From positions 62,001 through 126,000 of the forward strand of contig JAIXMN010000034.1 of NCBI GenBank assembly GCA_025716815.1: 64,000 nt of DNA, written 5' to 3'. The DNA comes from Dichotomocladium elegans. Lineage: Eukaryota > Mucoromycota > Mucoromycetes > Mucorales > Lichtheimiaceae. Made by a program: the position numbers and the translations under genes. The notes below the pieces were generated by a model, which was not told the origin of the DNA, did not search any database, and worked only from the letters and a program-made list of their open reading frames with translations. The stretch's first letter is position 1. The number at the start of each line of letters is the position of its first letter. Below are positions 24,901 through 38,535 of this stretch, piece after piece.

Positions 24901-27900
24901 TTAATATTACCTGGAGAAGAGAAAATTTGCCCGTCCCACACTCGAATGTAGGCTCCCGTAGCTGTCTGTCCAGCAATGAATATTTTTTGAGTCAGGCCGT
25001 CATAAGACACCGCAGTAGTGTTGCCTGGTAAAGAGTCTGTCGAATCGGAAGGGACGATAGGACTCCAGCGACTTGAGCTGTAGTCATATTGCACAAGAGG
25101 CGAGATAGTACCGAACATTCCCAAATTGCCAGCAACAACTAGTTTGGACTATTGAGGAACTAGATTAGTTTATACATACTTCACTATGCGTTTCAAGAGT
25201 AACTTGCATCTGTCAAAGCAAAATCTAGCACTTCACCGCTGAGACCACTATCACCGAGGTTGTTCCATTGATGGGTCGTGATATCCAGAATACAAACATT
25301 TCTGCATGACAGTGATCCCGCAGTCGAGAATTTACCAGCGACGACCATGACATTATCTTGAGGATGTCGACGTATCAAGTTCACCTGAGCAGGTGATTTG
25401 TCGGACGCTGCATACAATCATTAGTATAATCCTGGTATCTCGCATGTTAGATTCTCTACTTACTATGCAATTGCGGAACCGGTACGAAGGTCTTGTTGAC
25501 GAGATCATAGATGATGATACTGCTAGCATCATTTCCGGATGACGCATTGAATGAACCGCCCATGTAGAGATAACCGCCTTCGACAGTCATAGTCTTCACA
25601 TCACCGGTCCACCGGGCACCAATACCGTTCCACGATCCATTTACAGACACAGCCACGTTCTCGATACCGCTTTCTAATGCGAACTGACCGGCGAGGATAG
25701 TAGCTGTCGCGTTACTCTCGCTGTTGTAGCTCCAAAATGTACCGGCAGTGATCTTATGGGTTTGACTGGCATCCAAGTAAACAGGGAAAGGTGCAATAGA
25801 GTCGCTGTTATCGCTCATGGATGACATGCCTCTAGATTGATACGTTTGAGCTGCTTTGAGATTGCCGGTATACACGGTGATATCTGCTGAATTGTTGGTG
25901 GTCTGGAAAACATTATAGATAGCCCCGGAAATATACTGGGTGTCGAATGTCCATGAGTTGGATGTCATGTTCCACCATGCATTACCCGATGTCCCGTTAG
26001 CCGCTTTGATGTTCGGGTCTCGGTAGCTACCAGTGTGGCTGCCCGATACAATAACGCATGTCCGATCACCGGACAAAGACACAGCCTCCACAGGGCCATT
26101 GACTCCTCCAGCCAAAGCGCTCCAGCTATCTCTGCCCATGTTGTATCTAGCCACGTTATTCAGAACAAGGGTATCTCCTGCTGCTGGTGCAGTGAATGTG
26201 CCACCAACGTAAAGGTCAGCCCCCATCTGCACGATGGAAGATACCTGACCGTTCAATCCAGCTGAATTGAGAGGGACCATTTTCCGACTGGAGGAGTCAT
26301 AGCGAACGATATTTTGGAATGATGCATTAGCACCTGCAGCGACAAAACTTCCGCCGATATAGACGCTCGCGTCGTACGATAGTAATGCGTTTACTGTGGA
26401 TCTATAGGGAATATTATCTTCATATAATCATAAGTCATCCATCTGATACTAGAGAAAATGGCGTATCTTCTCGATGCTTACCAGCAAGAGCGGCATATTC
26501 ACCCGCCACCACACTATTTTGTTGGGCTGCATCATCTTTAGGTGTAAACTCAACGATGCTCATTAGCGCAGTATTAGAGGCAAGCTTGATGAATTGAACT
26601 GCCTGAAGTGCGATTGTGACCGCTCCATTTGTCGGGCCTTTAGCAGAAGCTGCTACTTTTACGGAGACATAGGGCTGGAAAGATGCAGTAGTTGCTGGAA
26701 GCATTCCGGAGTACACCAGAAAGGTGTTATTGGTCCTGTTATTCAGATCCACAGTTTTCGTGGTATGTTGTGTAGCTGTAGTATAAGTCGAAACTTCGAC
26801 CTGAGTGCGACTATCACATGTCCCTTCCGTACAGGGTGGCGCATATAGGTACACGTCGTAGGAGCCAGCTTCGACAAGGTAAGGAATGAAACGCGCCGCT
26901 GCAGTAGACGATCTGATCTGGTCTGACCTTATGGTGGTAGAGAGTGTGTATATATAGGAATCTGTCATTTGACCAGAAGTCCAGGTCCCGATAGTGGTCA
27001 CTTGGGATCGCTGGGTGTATGCCATGGACGTCGCACATGCTGCTCCGTTCAAGCTATTAACCGCGTAGACAAAAATTTCTGTATGGGTAATTTAGTCCAG
27101 CGCCGATCATAAGACTCCTAGAGGATATGCCTTGTCCATACCTGATTGGAACACTTCCACAGCATTTAATCCACCACCTTGTCCGTACCATGACTGCACA
27201 TCAATGGTGATACCCGCGGAAAGAAGTGATGAGCCAATCACTAAGAAATCTTGGTATTTGATAGACGGGTCGCTTGACAATGAGCAGTTTGTAGAGCAAG
27301 TGGTACGTTTCTTAGTCACAGGATCGATATAGGACAGGTTAAAATGATCTTGGGAGGGCAAGGAGAGAATGCTATGACGTTCTGAGTATGAAATACATGC
27401 AAAATTAAATTTGACAGCTTACGAGAAATTTTGCGTGCCGCGGCCGTCTAGATGGGTATTTGCCAATCGAAAAAGCGAGGGTGTAACAGAGTAAGCGAAC
27501 GTAGCTGTCCATTGTCCTCGAGTTTCGTCAGGCAGGATCCAGGGGTCTTCATCGAGTGTATCAGGGCAAATCGCCTTCTGGGAATTGTCAGCGGTACTAG
27601 AACCCGCAACAGCGACAGGCTAAAAAAGGCATATTACTGCAATCAATAACTCCATGCGGAAGGAGCATGCAATAGGGGACGACAGAAAGAGAGTGGATAT
27701 GGACAAGCCAAATTAAATTGGGGCTGAGGGGGAGGGTTGAGAAGCGCACACAAAAAAGAAAGTTAGCACTTACGTTGAGCTTCACAGGTTGACTAGCTGG
27801 CGCATGGTGCGTCTGTCCGTCAGCTGTCGTGTCAAATCGACCGCCAAAAAAGATCGAACCCGTCTTGTCGTTCTTCGTTATGGCTGAAACTGGCCCATTC

Positions 27901-28484
27901 AATCCCTTCCATGGTAGACCATGCCATGCCTCATTCACCCATACAGCTGAACCACCACCAAAATAAGCAAGAGACTCGGCATATTGCGGAGCATTTGCGA
28001 CAGGTGCAATAAATCGACCTCCAGCATACACGCTTTGAGAGGAGGTATCGCAGTAAAGTGCGTAAACCGCGTCATCCAGACCGCTGGCGAGCGCCGATAC
28101 AGTGCCAGTGGTCAGATCTATGACAGCCACGTTGGACGAGTTCACTGAACCGAATTGAACAAAGTCGCCTCCAATGTAGAGATCATACCCGCCATTGGGT
28201 TTTGGCATAGTGCAGGTTGCATAGATCGAGCCGCTGGTGGAAGTCGACGCCAGACGATGAAATGTTTGATTCGAAAAAGTAACGACAGACGCAGTTGATG
28301 GAGGTAAGGCGGAAAGCTGCTGGGTATCCGTATAAAGCGATATACCGTTATAGGTGCCGGCAATCCCTATTTGCTCCAACTGGCCGAGATCGATAATTGG
28401 GTGTGCAACATAAGATGCCACTGCTTTGCTGGACCGCTGGACCGCCAAGAGCAAAAGCGACAAGCATACGCACCGCGAGATCAT
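21912..28484 (-). CDS. RAX2: Rax2-like cortical polarity protein with SH3-bearing cytoplasmic tail
   Basis: Nine exons: 27774-28484, 27423-27619, 27142-27371, 26482-27078, 25464-26393, 25204-25407, 24911-25138, 24585-24851, 21912-24520, giving about 1990 residues. A signal peptide (CLSLLLLAVQ core) is followed by a 1100-residue extracellular region with repeated beta-propeller-like blades: DLYIGGDF, VYAGGRF, IFFGGRF, VYIGGSF, LYVGGTF, LYMGGSF. This pattern is diagnostic of Rax2, which marks growth and bud sites at the cortex. One transmembrane helix lies near 1126-1151, then a basic RKRESK stop-transfer. The tail is some 840 residues, Ser/Ala/Thr-rich, with about nine VRWTN-like motifs, and ends in an SH3 domain (about 1928-1990; ALYDF-equivalent AKFDFNAREHGELGF, WWMGY, GVFPSNYVE). 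Yeast Rax2 has a much shorter tail. The junction 25204/25138 is least certain (donor GTTACT). Confidence 0.9.
22450..23812 (-). repeat. Dispersed VRWT-motif repeats in the Rax2 tail
   Basis: Within the last exon about nine copies of a short motif recur at 30-80 residue spacing: six near-perfect (VRWTN or VRWTT, near plus-strand positions 23790, 23670, 23555, 23435, 23195, 23025) and three looser (LTWAEVP near 22820, FRWSETP near 22575, VRWKEAQ near 22465). The first four are followed by a second shared block resembling GPVSM. The codons differ between copies, so this is protein-level conservation rather than recent DNA duplication. Confidence 0.85.
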
Positions 28485-31191
28485 GTTGCACTTGGGAAGA
28501 TCAGTAATGGTGGAATGGAATCAGCGATGACTTCGGGTGAGTAGCGGAAATTACAAAAAAGAGGAATTAAGGAGGTTTGTAATAATATAAAGACGAACAG
28601 AACGAAAAGTATTATTTCAGGAGATGCAGGGTCCCGATCGAACAAGGTCGATGCATCAAGATGGTCAAGGAAATGAAAGGGTTCCGGGCTTGGACGATTG
28701 CCAAGAATGCAAGCAAAGGAGAGGACTGATCAGGTAAAGAGTGGAAGGGAGATAGTGAAAAACGGCTGTTGGCCAACATAAGGAATCACGGCAAAAAAGC
28801 AATGTACCACATGGGGCCTGCTGCTTTCGCGAATGGTTACACCAGCTTAAATGAACAGGCCTATGTGTCTCTTCTGCCTAACAGCAATTGAATGTTGCAC
28901 TCACCCGGTACGATCGAGTGCAGTAGGATATTGTACCATGATCATAGTAACAAATTGTTATTCATGTTTGAAGTATGGTTGCTAAACGAGGCTTCCTTAG
29001 AGCAGCCTATTGTGCTGGGGAGATTGGGTATGACAAGAATGGAAGGTAAAAAATATAGAAATAAACAATTTTTACAACCGCGCGCTCCTCTGCATGCTGC
29101 AAAGACACACACGCATACACACACAAGCATGTTGGACGTGAGAATTTTTCCATCGCAGCATTCATTTTGACGAGGATACATGTACAACCCATATACCGGT
29201 CCACCGCTATCTGAGCATTTAAGCAAGGCTCGCGCGGGGGTAAGCACCGCTATATGCCGCGCTTGGGAGTGCATATCTTATAAAAATGGACCTATGGGGT
29301 TTGAGGTGCAGTGCGGACGGAGGAACTAGAACATACGAAATTCTTTTCGATGTACATGTCCTGCATGCAGCATAATGCGCCTTCCTTTTATTTCCTAAAC
29401 TTTACGGTGGCATGACAAAGAATATCGTCAGCAGTTGCAAGTGTCAAATATCATTGCCATGTAGCTGCTGTCAGGCACTGTCCAAATTGGGTCGCTGTTC
29501 TTCGGTATTGGTAAATATTGCACCAATTAATTCCCAGCCTTAGAAGTAGCCTATTGTTTCACAAGCCCGCTTCTCAATCAGTATCATTTTGGGGTCCTCC
29601 ACAAGAAGTCCCCAATTTCAGGAGATCGGCTGCTAGTACATGGTGCGTTTTCAGAAAAGACATCTGTTGCGCGCGATGTATTACAATCAGCGAATGGGAA
29701 CGAATCGATTCTATGTCATTGTTCTTTTTCAGACTAGGTTTTTCCTCCAAGATACAGCGATTCTTTATAAATTACAAGTTTATTGAGCTATAAGCGTTAA
29801 TTGTGCACATAAAAGTTTTTCTATACGGATTCTTATCGTTGCTTTCAACCTAATCAAGGCATTACTTTCCACTTTCCTTTAGTGGCTCCGGATTCATCGA
29901 CCGTATGTCAGCTTTATGGAATATTGAACGCGTCACTTTGTCCAGAACCAATTGGCAGATTATGTGAATATTGATCTAAACGAATGTTTATCACACAAGC
30001 TGTTTATCAATGAATGTTTGCAATAGAAGAAAGCTATACTATTTACCACAATCAATGCTAAAGAAAGCTTCCTCTGCGATTATTTTCCACCCAGATTTAG
30101 AATACTGCACTCGCTGTCGACTGCACTACACTCCATACGCATTAACTTGAATTAAGCGATTCGGAGTGGTAGATACAAGAAATAACAAACATAGATGCTG
30201 CAGCCAGAGAGGGGGGGCAAGTCAAAGGGTAAAGTGTACCCGAACGAGGGGTTGGATCAAAAAGGCATGGAGTGCATGAATAAGGAAGAGAATTGCGAAC
30301 CAAGATAACATTTATTTTCCATGTCGCGCGGAAAGATCACGGTCCTATAACAGCCTCTTGTAATTAAAAAGTCATGTGAATCCGATAGGATGCACCTTGG
30401 GACTGTGCTTATTTTTGATAATCAACCAATATTATTTCTTGAGCATGATCAGGCAAATATCTATCAGATAACCGCTGAGCTACAAATTAGGTGTGGGACA
30501 AACGAGGCAGTGTTTGGGAGGAGCGCATTCAAGCTTCGAATATGCAAACCACGTATGGATACACGCGTTGACCTGCAATAGCGAAATATTTTTGTCCTGT
30601 CAGGATCTTAGGTATGATCCATCCCGAAAATAGTGTACGTCCAAAAAAAGGTGATTTTCGTAAGACCTCAATCTATTTATGATGTTTCATGCAGGATATG
30701 AGTGTCATTTCCAGCTCGATAAAGCAGCCAATACTTTGATTGGCTTCAATTGAGTTAGTAGTTATGGGACCCGGATCTTTTTTGCGGGCCTTTCAGGCAA
30801 GAGAGAAATAGTATATTCTGCGGATATATGATGCCGATTTCAGGGATGTCAGCATAATCGCATCTTAGAGCATTCAAAGGCCCAGTGCATTGTTCTGACG
30901 ACTATCGTCTTCTAGCAAAAGCTGGACGGCCAGAGCGCTTTTAAACCAGCGGTCAAGACGGCGAAATAAAGTATACCTGCGGACAATACAATTCTATGAA
31001 ATAAAGATCATGCGTTAGAAGCAGTTGCTATGGATTCATATAAAGAGAAATCATGTCCCAAAGGGGAAGATGTCTGGGCGCTGTAGGGGGATGCCACTCT
31101 AGAAAAGAAAAGCGGAGCCGAAATAGTCACATCCCCAAAGCGGTCGTTCCTTGTCCATGGCTTTTGCAGAAGATATTCTTTCCTCACGTCA
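28485..31191. other. 2.7-kb divergent gap, Rax2 and CLASP promoters
   Basis: No coding segment with family signal is seen. An ACAC-rich stretch lies at 29104-29128. The region presumably carries both promoters. Confidence 0.5.
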
Positions 31192-34100
31192 ATGACATCG
31201 AAAGACAAGGGAGATTTCGATATAAATCCTGTTCAGGTATTCTCACTAATAGACAATGGTACCAGGGTGGTGGTTTGGGAATGCCTTTTCAGCAATAGCT
31301 CTCGACATCTTTCATGTTTTACAAGACTTTCTGAATGGAACCGGGGCGCTCCCAAAGGCTGCCCTGAAACGAGAAAGCTGAATCATCTGACAATCATTTA
31401 GCTTCACAGTGTCAAGGAATTAGAGTCCGAGTTCTCGGCGTTTAGCAATATATTCCGAGACAAGGAGAGTGAGCAGAATTGGGAAGCAAGAGACAAAGCT
31501 GTTACGCGTCTTCGAGGAATCCTGCGAGGAGACGCTTACGAGAAGTTTCACGATGCGCTGATGCTCCATTTCCGGCAGATGGTAGATGGCATTATAAAAG
31601 CTGTAGGGTATCTAATATGGCACTCGCTGTGTGTTTGCGTCGAGGGAATATGCGATGGTCACTAAACGAGCTCTTTTTTTTCAAAAAAAAAAAAAGATGG
31701 AGAGTCTTCGAACATCTCTTGCATTGAATGCGCTTCTGCTGGTTTCAGAAATTGGATATTATCTCGGCCGATCAATTGACGCTTATGTTTACGAGCGACT
31801 CACTAACAGTTTGTTGAAATGCGCCACTACCAGCAAGAAAGTAATCGCAACTCAAACGTTAAAGACGACATCGACATTTCTACGATATGCAAACTTCCAT
31901 CATAAGATCGTCGTCATGCTTTCATATATGATGAATGAAAAGAACAGCCAAGCCCGTGAATATACCGTCGCTTATATTAAGATCATCTTACAGACCCATG
32001 CTCCTCGTGATCATGTACGGGCTCAACTCGACAGATCCGGTGCCACGGATCTCATTGTCAAGATACTCAGCAAAGGCGTAAACGACGCAACACCATCTGT
32101 ACGAGAAAGCTGTCGAGAAGCCTTTTGGATTTTCATGGAGTACTGGAGAGATCGTGGCGATAGGTCAGAGCGCAATGACGCCGACATTGCCGACCGGAAG
32201 GACTAACGCAGTTTCTTATTTTAGCCTATTGAGGACTTTACCGCCTGCAGTTCGGAAGGCATTAGAAAAGTCAAAGATGTCTGTTCCGCCAAAAAGCAGA
32301 AACATACACAGCCCAACTAATTCGAGTAGCTCCTTACATACCTCCAGTTCACTTGGATCTCACCGCAATGTCTCGGACATCCACGAAGCGATATCTCCGT
32401 CATCTTCCAGTGCGTCAAACGGATCTTCTGGCTCGAACGATCAGCACCATTACCCACACGAAATACCCAAAACTATCACTCGTAACATCACCCCACGAGC
32501 GACTTCACCCTCTATTCGAAGTACATCACCGCATCTGCTGCGATCTACCTACGGCTCCCCGCCTCCTGGGCCGTCTAATCTTCATTCATCATATATGGCA
32601 CCCAGGTCTCCCCCTCCTCCCCCTCCTCCGTCTATACCAGCTACCAGAAAGACACGCGTTCCCGGATTGACCCGCAAAAAATCTACTATTGGTTCGTCGT
32701 CGAAGCGTAAACTAAGTCTTCTGACAATGCTCACCCACGATGACTTAACCATGCGGAGTGACGGACTACACATGCTTGCCCGTAAATTAATGAGTCATCC
32801 ATACAGCCCTATTCCGGATTTAAAAGCAATACACATCGATAGCACATCGGGTGCTATGGATGGCGACAAGATCAAGGAGATTGTATGGGGAATGTTCCTG
32901 GAGGAAAACAATATACGTCTTTACGAAATGCTTTCCAGCTGGGAAGGTGTGGCAGGACTCCTGTTAAAACTCGTGCCCTTTGATGAATACCTCCCGCGGT
33001 TGATTCTTGACGCTACCCCTGACCCTGCCGCTCTTAAGACCGATGATGATATCACCAAGGTTGAATTTGCGAAACAAGCTCTGAAGAGGGCCAAGATATT
33101 TTTGAAGCGATATGATCCTGAACTTCCTGAACGATTAGTTATGGGAATGGTTGAATCTGGCGGGTTCGGAGGACCTGGCGGGAGTGGGAGCTTGCCGTCA
33201 ACACGGAAAACCATGACTCCTGGCAAAAAGGACCCAATGCGCAATCCGGCTACCCGACGAAAGCTTATGGCTGGATTCCTAGAATGGATGGATGAGCTGG
33301 TTGCACCAATATTGGGTCTTGAGGCAGACAACGGAAGTGACGAGCTCGATTCATCTGCTAGAGAGTGGATCGGTGAAGAAGGACAGGAAAACACAGCATC
33401 TGTATGGTTTGAGTCGGATGTTCATGTTAGAGAATGTATTGAAAAGTTCCTACCCCTCGTTCCTACCTCGTCACCAGGTTCAATCGTCCATCGCCCACTC
33501 GTTTCATTTATATGCCACCTCCGCCTAGTCAACCAGAAGCTATTTGAGATCGTGGCAGCTACTTATGACAGCGGAACAGTCAACAAAATCAGCCGAATTT
33601 TGGGCATCCACATCCGTCCGGTTACCGATTATGTATATCAGGCACCCGACAGCGACCAGCAAAACTCAACCAACGATTATGATGGCAACGATGAAACCAT
33701 GCAAGGATCTTTCGAAGACAGTTCGCCTTGTAAAGAGGTGATACCGGGCTTAACAGAAAACGAAGATCTTATTCGCCACGGGTCAGATGATAAAAACAAC
33801 TTTGACTCACCTAACCTTATTGATAACACTCGACAGCATTATCTCCCAATCACACCACAATCTCCGGAACATCCATTCACGACTGAAGCACCAGCGGAGA
33901 CTTCGCCATCCAGGAGTCCCGTTTATTCTACTCGACCTCTACCAAATGCAGCCATTAATGAATCGACTCTAGCAACAGACCAGGAGCATTCTTCATTGGA
34001 CTATTCGTCCCTCCCACCTACTGAAGAAAGCATTGAACCGACCTTGCAGGGCTCACCGCTGCCACCTACCATCCATGAGCATGCTGCTTTCGATCCCTAT

Positions 34101-35739
34101 GTTACCTCACGCCCAGTCGCTACGGCAGCAGCGTCGGCAGCTGTATCTCATTATTTGACTGTAAATTCTCCTGATCGCGATGACGCTCAAACGGCTGATG
34201 ATATCACTTTGCCCATTGCAGAACCCGTAAGTCAGGCGGATGTGGGAGTTATCATACCAGCCTCTGACCTAACGCAGATAATTTTGCAGTATAAACATGA
34301 TTCATCTACTCATTCAATTCGAGCAGAAAATAGCTCCGTTTTGGCTACAGACATATCACTGGATGTGAATGGGCCGCTAGACCGACAATTGCTCGAGGAG
34401 CCAGAATCATTGCACTATCACCATCGAGGACCGAGTCCATCGCCTGCGGCGATGAGTTATGCAGGTCCGATGTTGGAACCCTTAAGTAGCGGCCCTCGTT
34501 TTAGAAGAGCTGATGCTGGGCTCGTGTCGGGAGTGACGTCGCCGCCGCAACCGCCTTCTTCAATGAGACAAGCACCCGTTCGTCCTACCATTAGCACGGA
34601 AACCAAACAAGTGCAACAGCAACAACCCAAGCGGACATTCGGGCCTATTTCGCACGTGCCATACTTCTCTCCTCGCGAGGTCATTGATGCGCTTCCGGTT
34701 TTTACGCACAATACCCGCACCGAGACCACGACGGCGCGAGTTGGGAAGGACAAGACGATGATGCTGTACGCATTGGTGGACAAGCTCGTAAGCGGGCCAG
34801 CTGACAATGCCACTTTTCGAAAGCTTGTGCGTCTGGCACGCGAAGCGTCCATCATCCAGCCTTGGGATCAAGGCGGCTCGAATGAGGCCTATAGCGAGTT
34901 ATGGGCAGGTTCGGAGAATAACGGTGGAAACTTTGTGGAGCTGATCCAGGCCATGTACTTGTATTTGGTCACTGACAAGCCAGCTGCCATCACGCTTGCC
35001 GCACTCGAACTGGTTCGGCAATTGCTGGTGACTCAAGTGGGTCTTTTTAAGTACTATGAGCGCAAAGTGGACGATCACGGTATGAGCATAGAAGCCCATC
35101 TGGTCGAGCATTTGCTGGAGGTGCGCGCGCTAGAGGATGCATCGGTACTATATACTCTTTTTTTTCCTTGTGTCTGTTGCTCGGCTCAGGATTTGACAGT
35201 ACATGTATGTATTTAGATTTCGACGAGTGCCGAAGATACGCTGGACATGTTGTTCAGCATTCTGGATCCTCAAAATGCGTTTGACGTGATGATTGCCTAT
35301 CTTGTTCATCGGCTTGTCCTAGCACCGCCAACAGAAGATCAACGAAACACCTCGCGATATCATCCTGTGGGATCTGCATTTACTTATTTGGGTAAATGCG
35401 TCAAGGAGGTCGGCGATGCATTCTTTGTCGATGAGTGGCTTACGCAGGGCGGTGCTATTGTCTTTATCAGAGTAAGTTAAAGCTCATGGTTGAGAGATGT
35501 ATTTTTGGTAGGAGGTTTACTCACTACCCAGGTAGGGCATGGGCCATTCCATGATCCACGTCCGCAAGTCATGTGTGGAAGCGATCGTTGAATTCCATAG
35601 TGTGCTTGGAGATGATATATATAAGTTCCTGGATGACCTGAGGGGCGATCAGTTGAATCTAGTGCGACATTATATCTCACGGACCATTAAGCAGCGATCG
35701 AGTCATAGTAGCTTTAGCAGCACCCCCACTCAATTCTGA
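31192..35739 (+). CDS. CLASP: CLASP-family microtubule-associated protein
   Basis: Well-supported exons are 31402-31602, 31697-32163, 32225-35144, 35217-35471, 35536-35739 (1348 residues). They begin with a TOG domain: KELESEF, QNWEARDKAV, LRGILRGDA, MVDGIIKA, then SLRTSLALN and VRESCREAFWIF. A Ser/Pro-rich, basic linker follows (including a proline run near 32610), a second helical block with KLMSHPYSPIP, and a C-terminal CLASP-like helical domain (DALPVFTHNTRTETT, IHVRKSCVEAIVEFHSVLGD). CLASPs stabilise microtubules and promote rescue at plus ends and kinetochores. The 5' end is tentative: a start at 31192 with exons 31192-31258 and 31293-31357 keeps one frame but needs a 34-nt intron and a GC-AG intron. 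Acceptor 31696 follows a run of A. Confidence 0.88.
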
Positions 35740-38535
35740 GTTTATCCCATATACACACACCCTTTTCCCAAGGACTCCTCCCCCACAATACTTTCTTACT
35801 GGTATTACACTGTTTTCCAAAATTGAAGTCGTGTCCTAGCAGCTCTGAAATCCCAAGATCACAAAAATATAGGTCGCGTTTGCCCAGAAATCTTTACGCG
35901 CAATGACAAAAGAAATGCCGCATGAACGGCGAAAGATGCTGATCTTTATATCGATTCAAATCTAACACCTTCTGTGCCTTATAGATTGTCCAATTGTACG
36001 CGTACTTGATTAGTCATGGAAGAAAAGCCATCACAAAATAGCATCATCCGGTGGGGCTGCGACTTGGCTGCCTTTGGGCAGGGCTTTTCCCTCTGTATTT
36101 TTGCGTCTTGCGTTGCCTGTGCCTCTCCCCTTGCTTCTGGCGTTGCCTGTCCTTGCTACTACCGCTGCTTTTGGCGCACCATCAATCTTTCGCCGTGTCT
36201 ATTTGTCATGTGCACACCCGGATATGCCTGGTGAGCGGGGTCGGTAAGTCAAAGTGCCATGGGATGGGACAATGTCCTTTTGCCTGGTGATACGATTTAT
36301 GCTCTTAAATCAGGATTAGATTTCCGACCCATTCCGCCGGTGCCCGCGAGGATGATGGCAGAGCGCATAATAACCTTTTATTCATCGTTGAACAGAACGT
36401 ATGGTCACGTTTTATGCTAGCATTATCCCGGCGAATGCTTTTGCGTTATAGCTTTCTGTCATCCACCAGACCAGGTTTTCAAATATTGACTATGCATCGC
36501 AATCGACTCAACATGACAATCAATACTCCCGATTGTCGCATGGCCAACAACACTTCTATGCCCATACGTTGCTATCCAGTATTAAGATGTTAAGGAGTGA
36601 AAACAAAAATTGCATCGAGAAGCGGAAGGCGTGCATTTATAGTTTTTTTCGAGTGGGCAAGTAATCGCATCATTTTCCAAGGACGAGGTGGCATGTTTCC
36701 TACGTGTTTCAATCAAGTTTGCACCATGCAATCATGGATATCACGGCAGCAGCAGCAGATAGTATTTGCGGTTCAATTTATGTGTGTAATAAGCCAAGCG
36801 GTTTGCGTGTGCGCCAATGAACATGCAATGAAGGATGATGTCAGCAGGTCGAGCCGATTTGTTGTCACACAGCAGGCTGTATTGCTCTTTTCCCACCTGG
36901 CTCACCTACAGGCTGCCTCCCCTCCGTTCATCGAATGGAGAGTGGCCCAAGTATCTTGCTTATCGCATCGTAACCCTGCTGGAAAGTTCTTAGGGGGGAT
37001 CGCAAGAGTCAGCTTTTGCTAGCAATTCACTCGTGACTTCCTGTGGGTTCTGCCAAGTATTCCTATGAGTTTATTATTTAAATCCCCTTCCCCTGCCAAC
37101 AGGCCGCCAGCAAAAAGTTATATCAGCAGCCTTCGCCTTCATCAAGCAGCAAGTTGAGCAGCTTATGACTTGGATCAATATCAAACATATTCTACTGATG
37201 ACTGAAGTCCTCTATCATCCCTAATACAGAACAGCATTACTTAATGAAAACCTTTCTGGGTTGGAACTCCCGTCTATCGTCATCAATGGAGGAAAGCCTT
37301 TGTTTCTAGGGTGTGAACATGGTAGCTGACAATGTTCCTACTCACAAAGCACGTCATTGAAACACAAAGAAATACTGCCCTCATCGTTGCTAATGATGCG
37401 TTCTAAGGCACGCAGTGATTTCAATGCTTCTATTGATGTGAGGAAAGTAACGACGTAGCCAGCAGCGGCTGACAGCAAGCAAACAACCATGATGGCCAGG
37501 CGCAATGCAAAATCATGGACTATTCCACTGCTAACTTATATTCATATTCCGCGAACAAAAAAAAGTTTCACTGGGCTGAATGGCCAAATAGAAACATTAC
37601 TTCGTATCCCTTGATCGTGCGAAATTGATTCTGACTGGCAGATGAACACCGGCGCGTCTTCCGGCAACTCCTGACAAAATAATTGTAAATTGTGGACCTC
37701 TGAGTTTATCGAATCATATTCTCCAAAAACAGGAATAAGGGCAATAATGCGAATGCTTCAGTTACCATTCGGGCATGTTGAGTTCCACAGTAGGAGAAAA
37801 TAAACCTCAGGGCCCGTGGGTATGAAGAAAACAACACGTGAGAGATATGTATCTTAATATGTGCATGAACCAACTGTTCATAGTATTCTTTCTATCCAAG
37901 CACCATAAAGAAACCCAGTTCGCATCATATTCATGTGCCTGTAGCAGATATGCGAATTATCGATAAGTACCAAATCGGTTTCCTCTCCAAGAATAACAAT
38001 GGTGATAGAAAGGATTATGCGGCCTACCGGCTCCATGTTCAGATATCATGCTATCCATCTCTAAAGCAATAGTTGATTGTAAAAAAGGGACAGTTATGTA
38101 AAACCTGAGATCTATCTTGGCAACTTAACAGCGGCGAGGCCTTTATTTGGGCATCAGTCCTAGCCTGATGATAATGCATTTCTACCGATTTGAACTGCTT
38201 GATTTTGCATTTTCACATAAAGTTACACTGTGATTCAAATATAAGCTCTGTGTTACTTGTTCTACCGACGGACATGGCGCCGAAAAAACGTGATATCTTC
38301 AAAGATGGATGACTGATTGCCCAGGGTAATTGTAAGGACCGCGACATACACATACTTGCTAGAAAGCCGTACCCTTCTATCCGCCACGCGCTGTCTCGCT
38401 CGCTCATTTCGCCGGGCAGCTGCGCCGGGCTTTTCAAAATGAATCCGATTTCGTATAAAACGAACGATTCTCATCATAGTGTGAGATCTGTCTGCCTTTG
38501 TTATCCCCTCGTTTCTCTAGCCATTCACGTTCGCC
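35740..38535. other. 2.8-kb gap without a recognisable gene
   Basis: Short frames only, none with family features. The final 100 bases are the promoter of the following transporter gene. Confidence 0.5.
38454..38459 (+). promoter_or_regulatory. Possible TATA box of the ABC transporter gene
   Basis: TATAAA lies 77 nt before the ATG at 38536, a plausible distance for a short 5' leader. It is one of few well-placed TATA boxes in the window. Confidence 0.35.
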
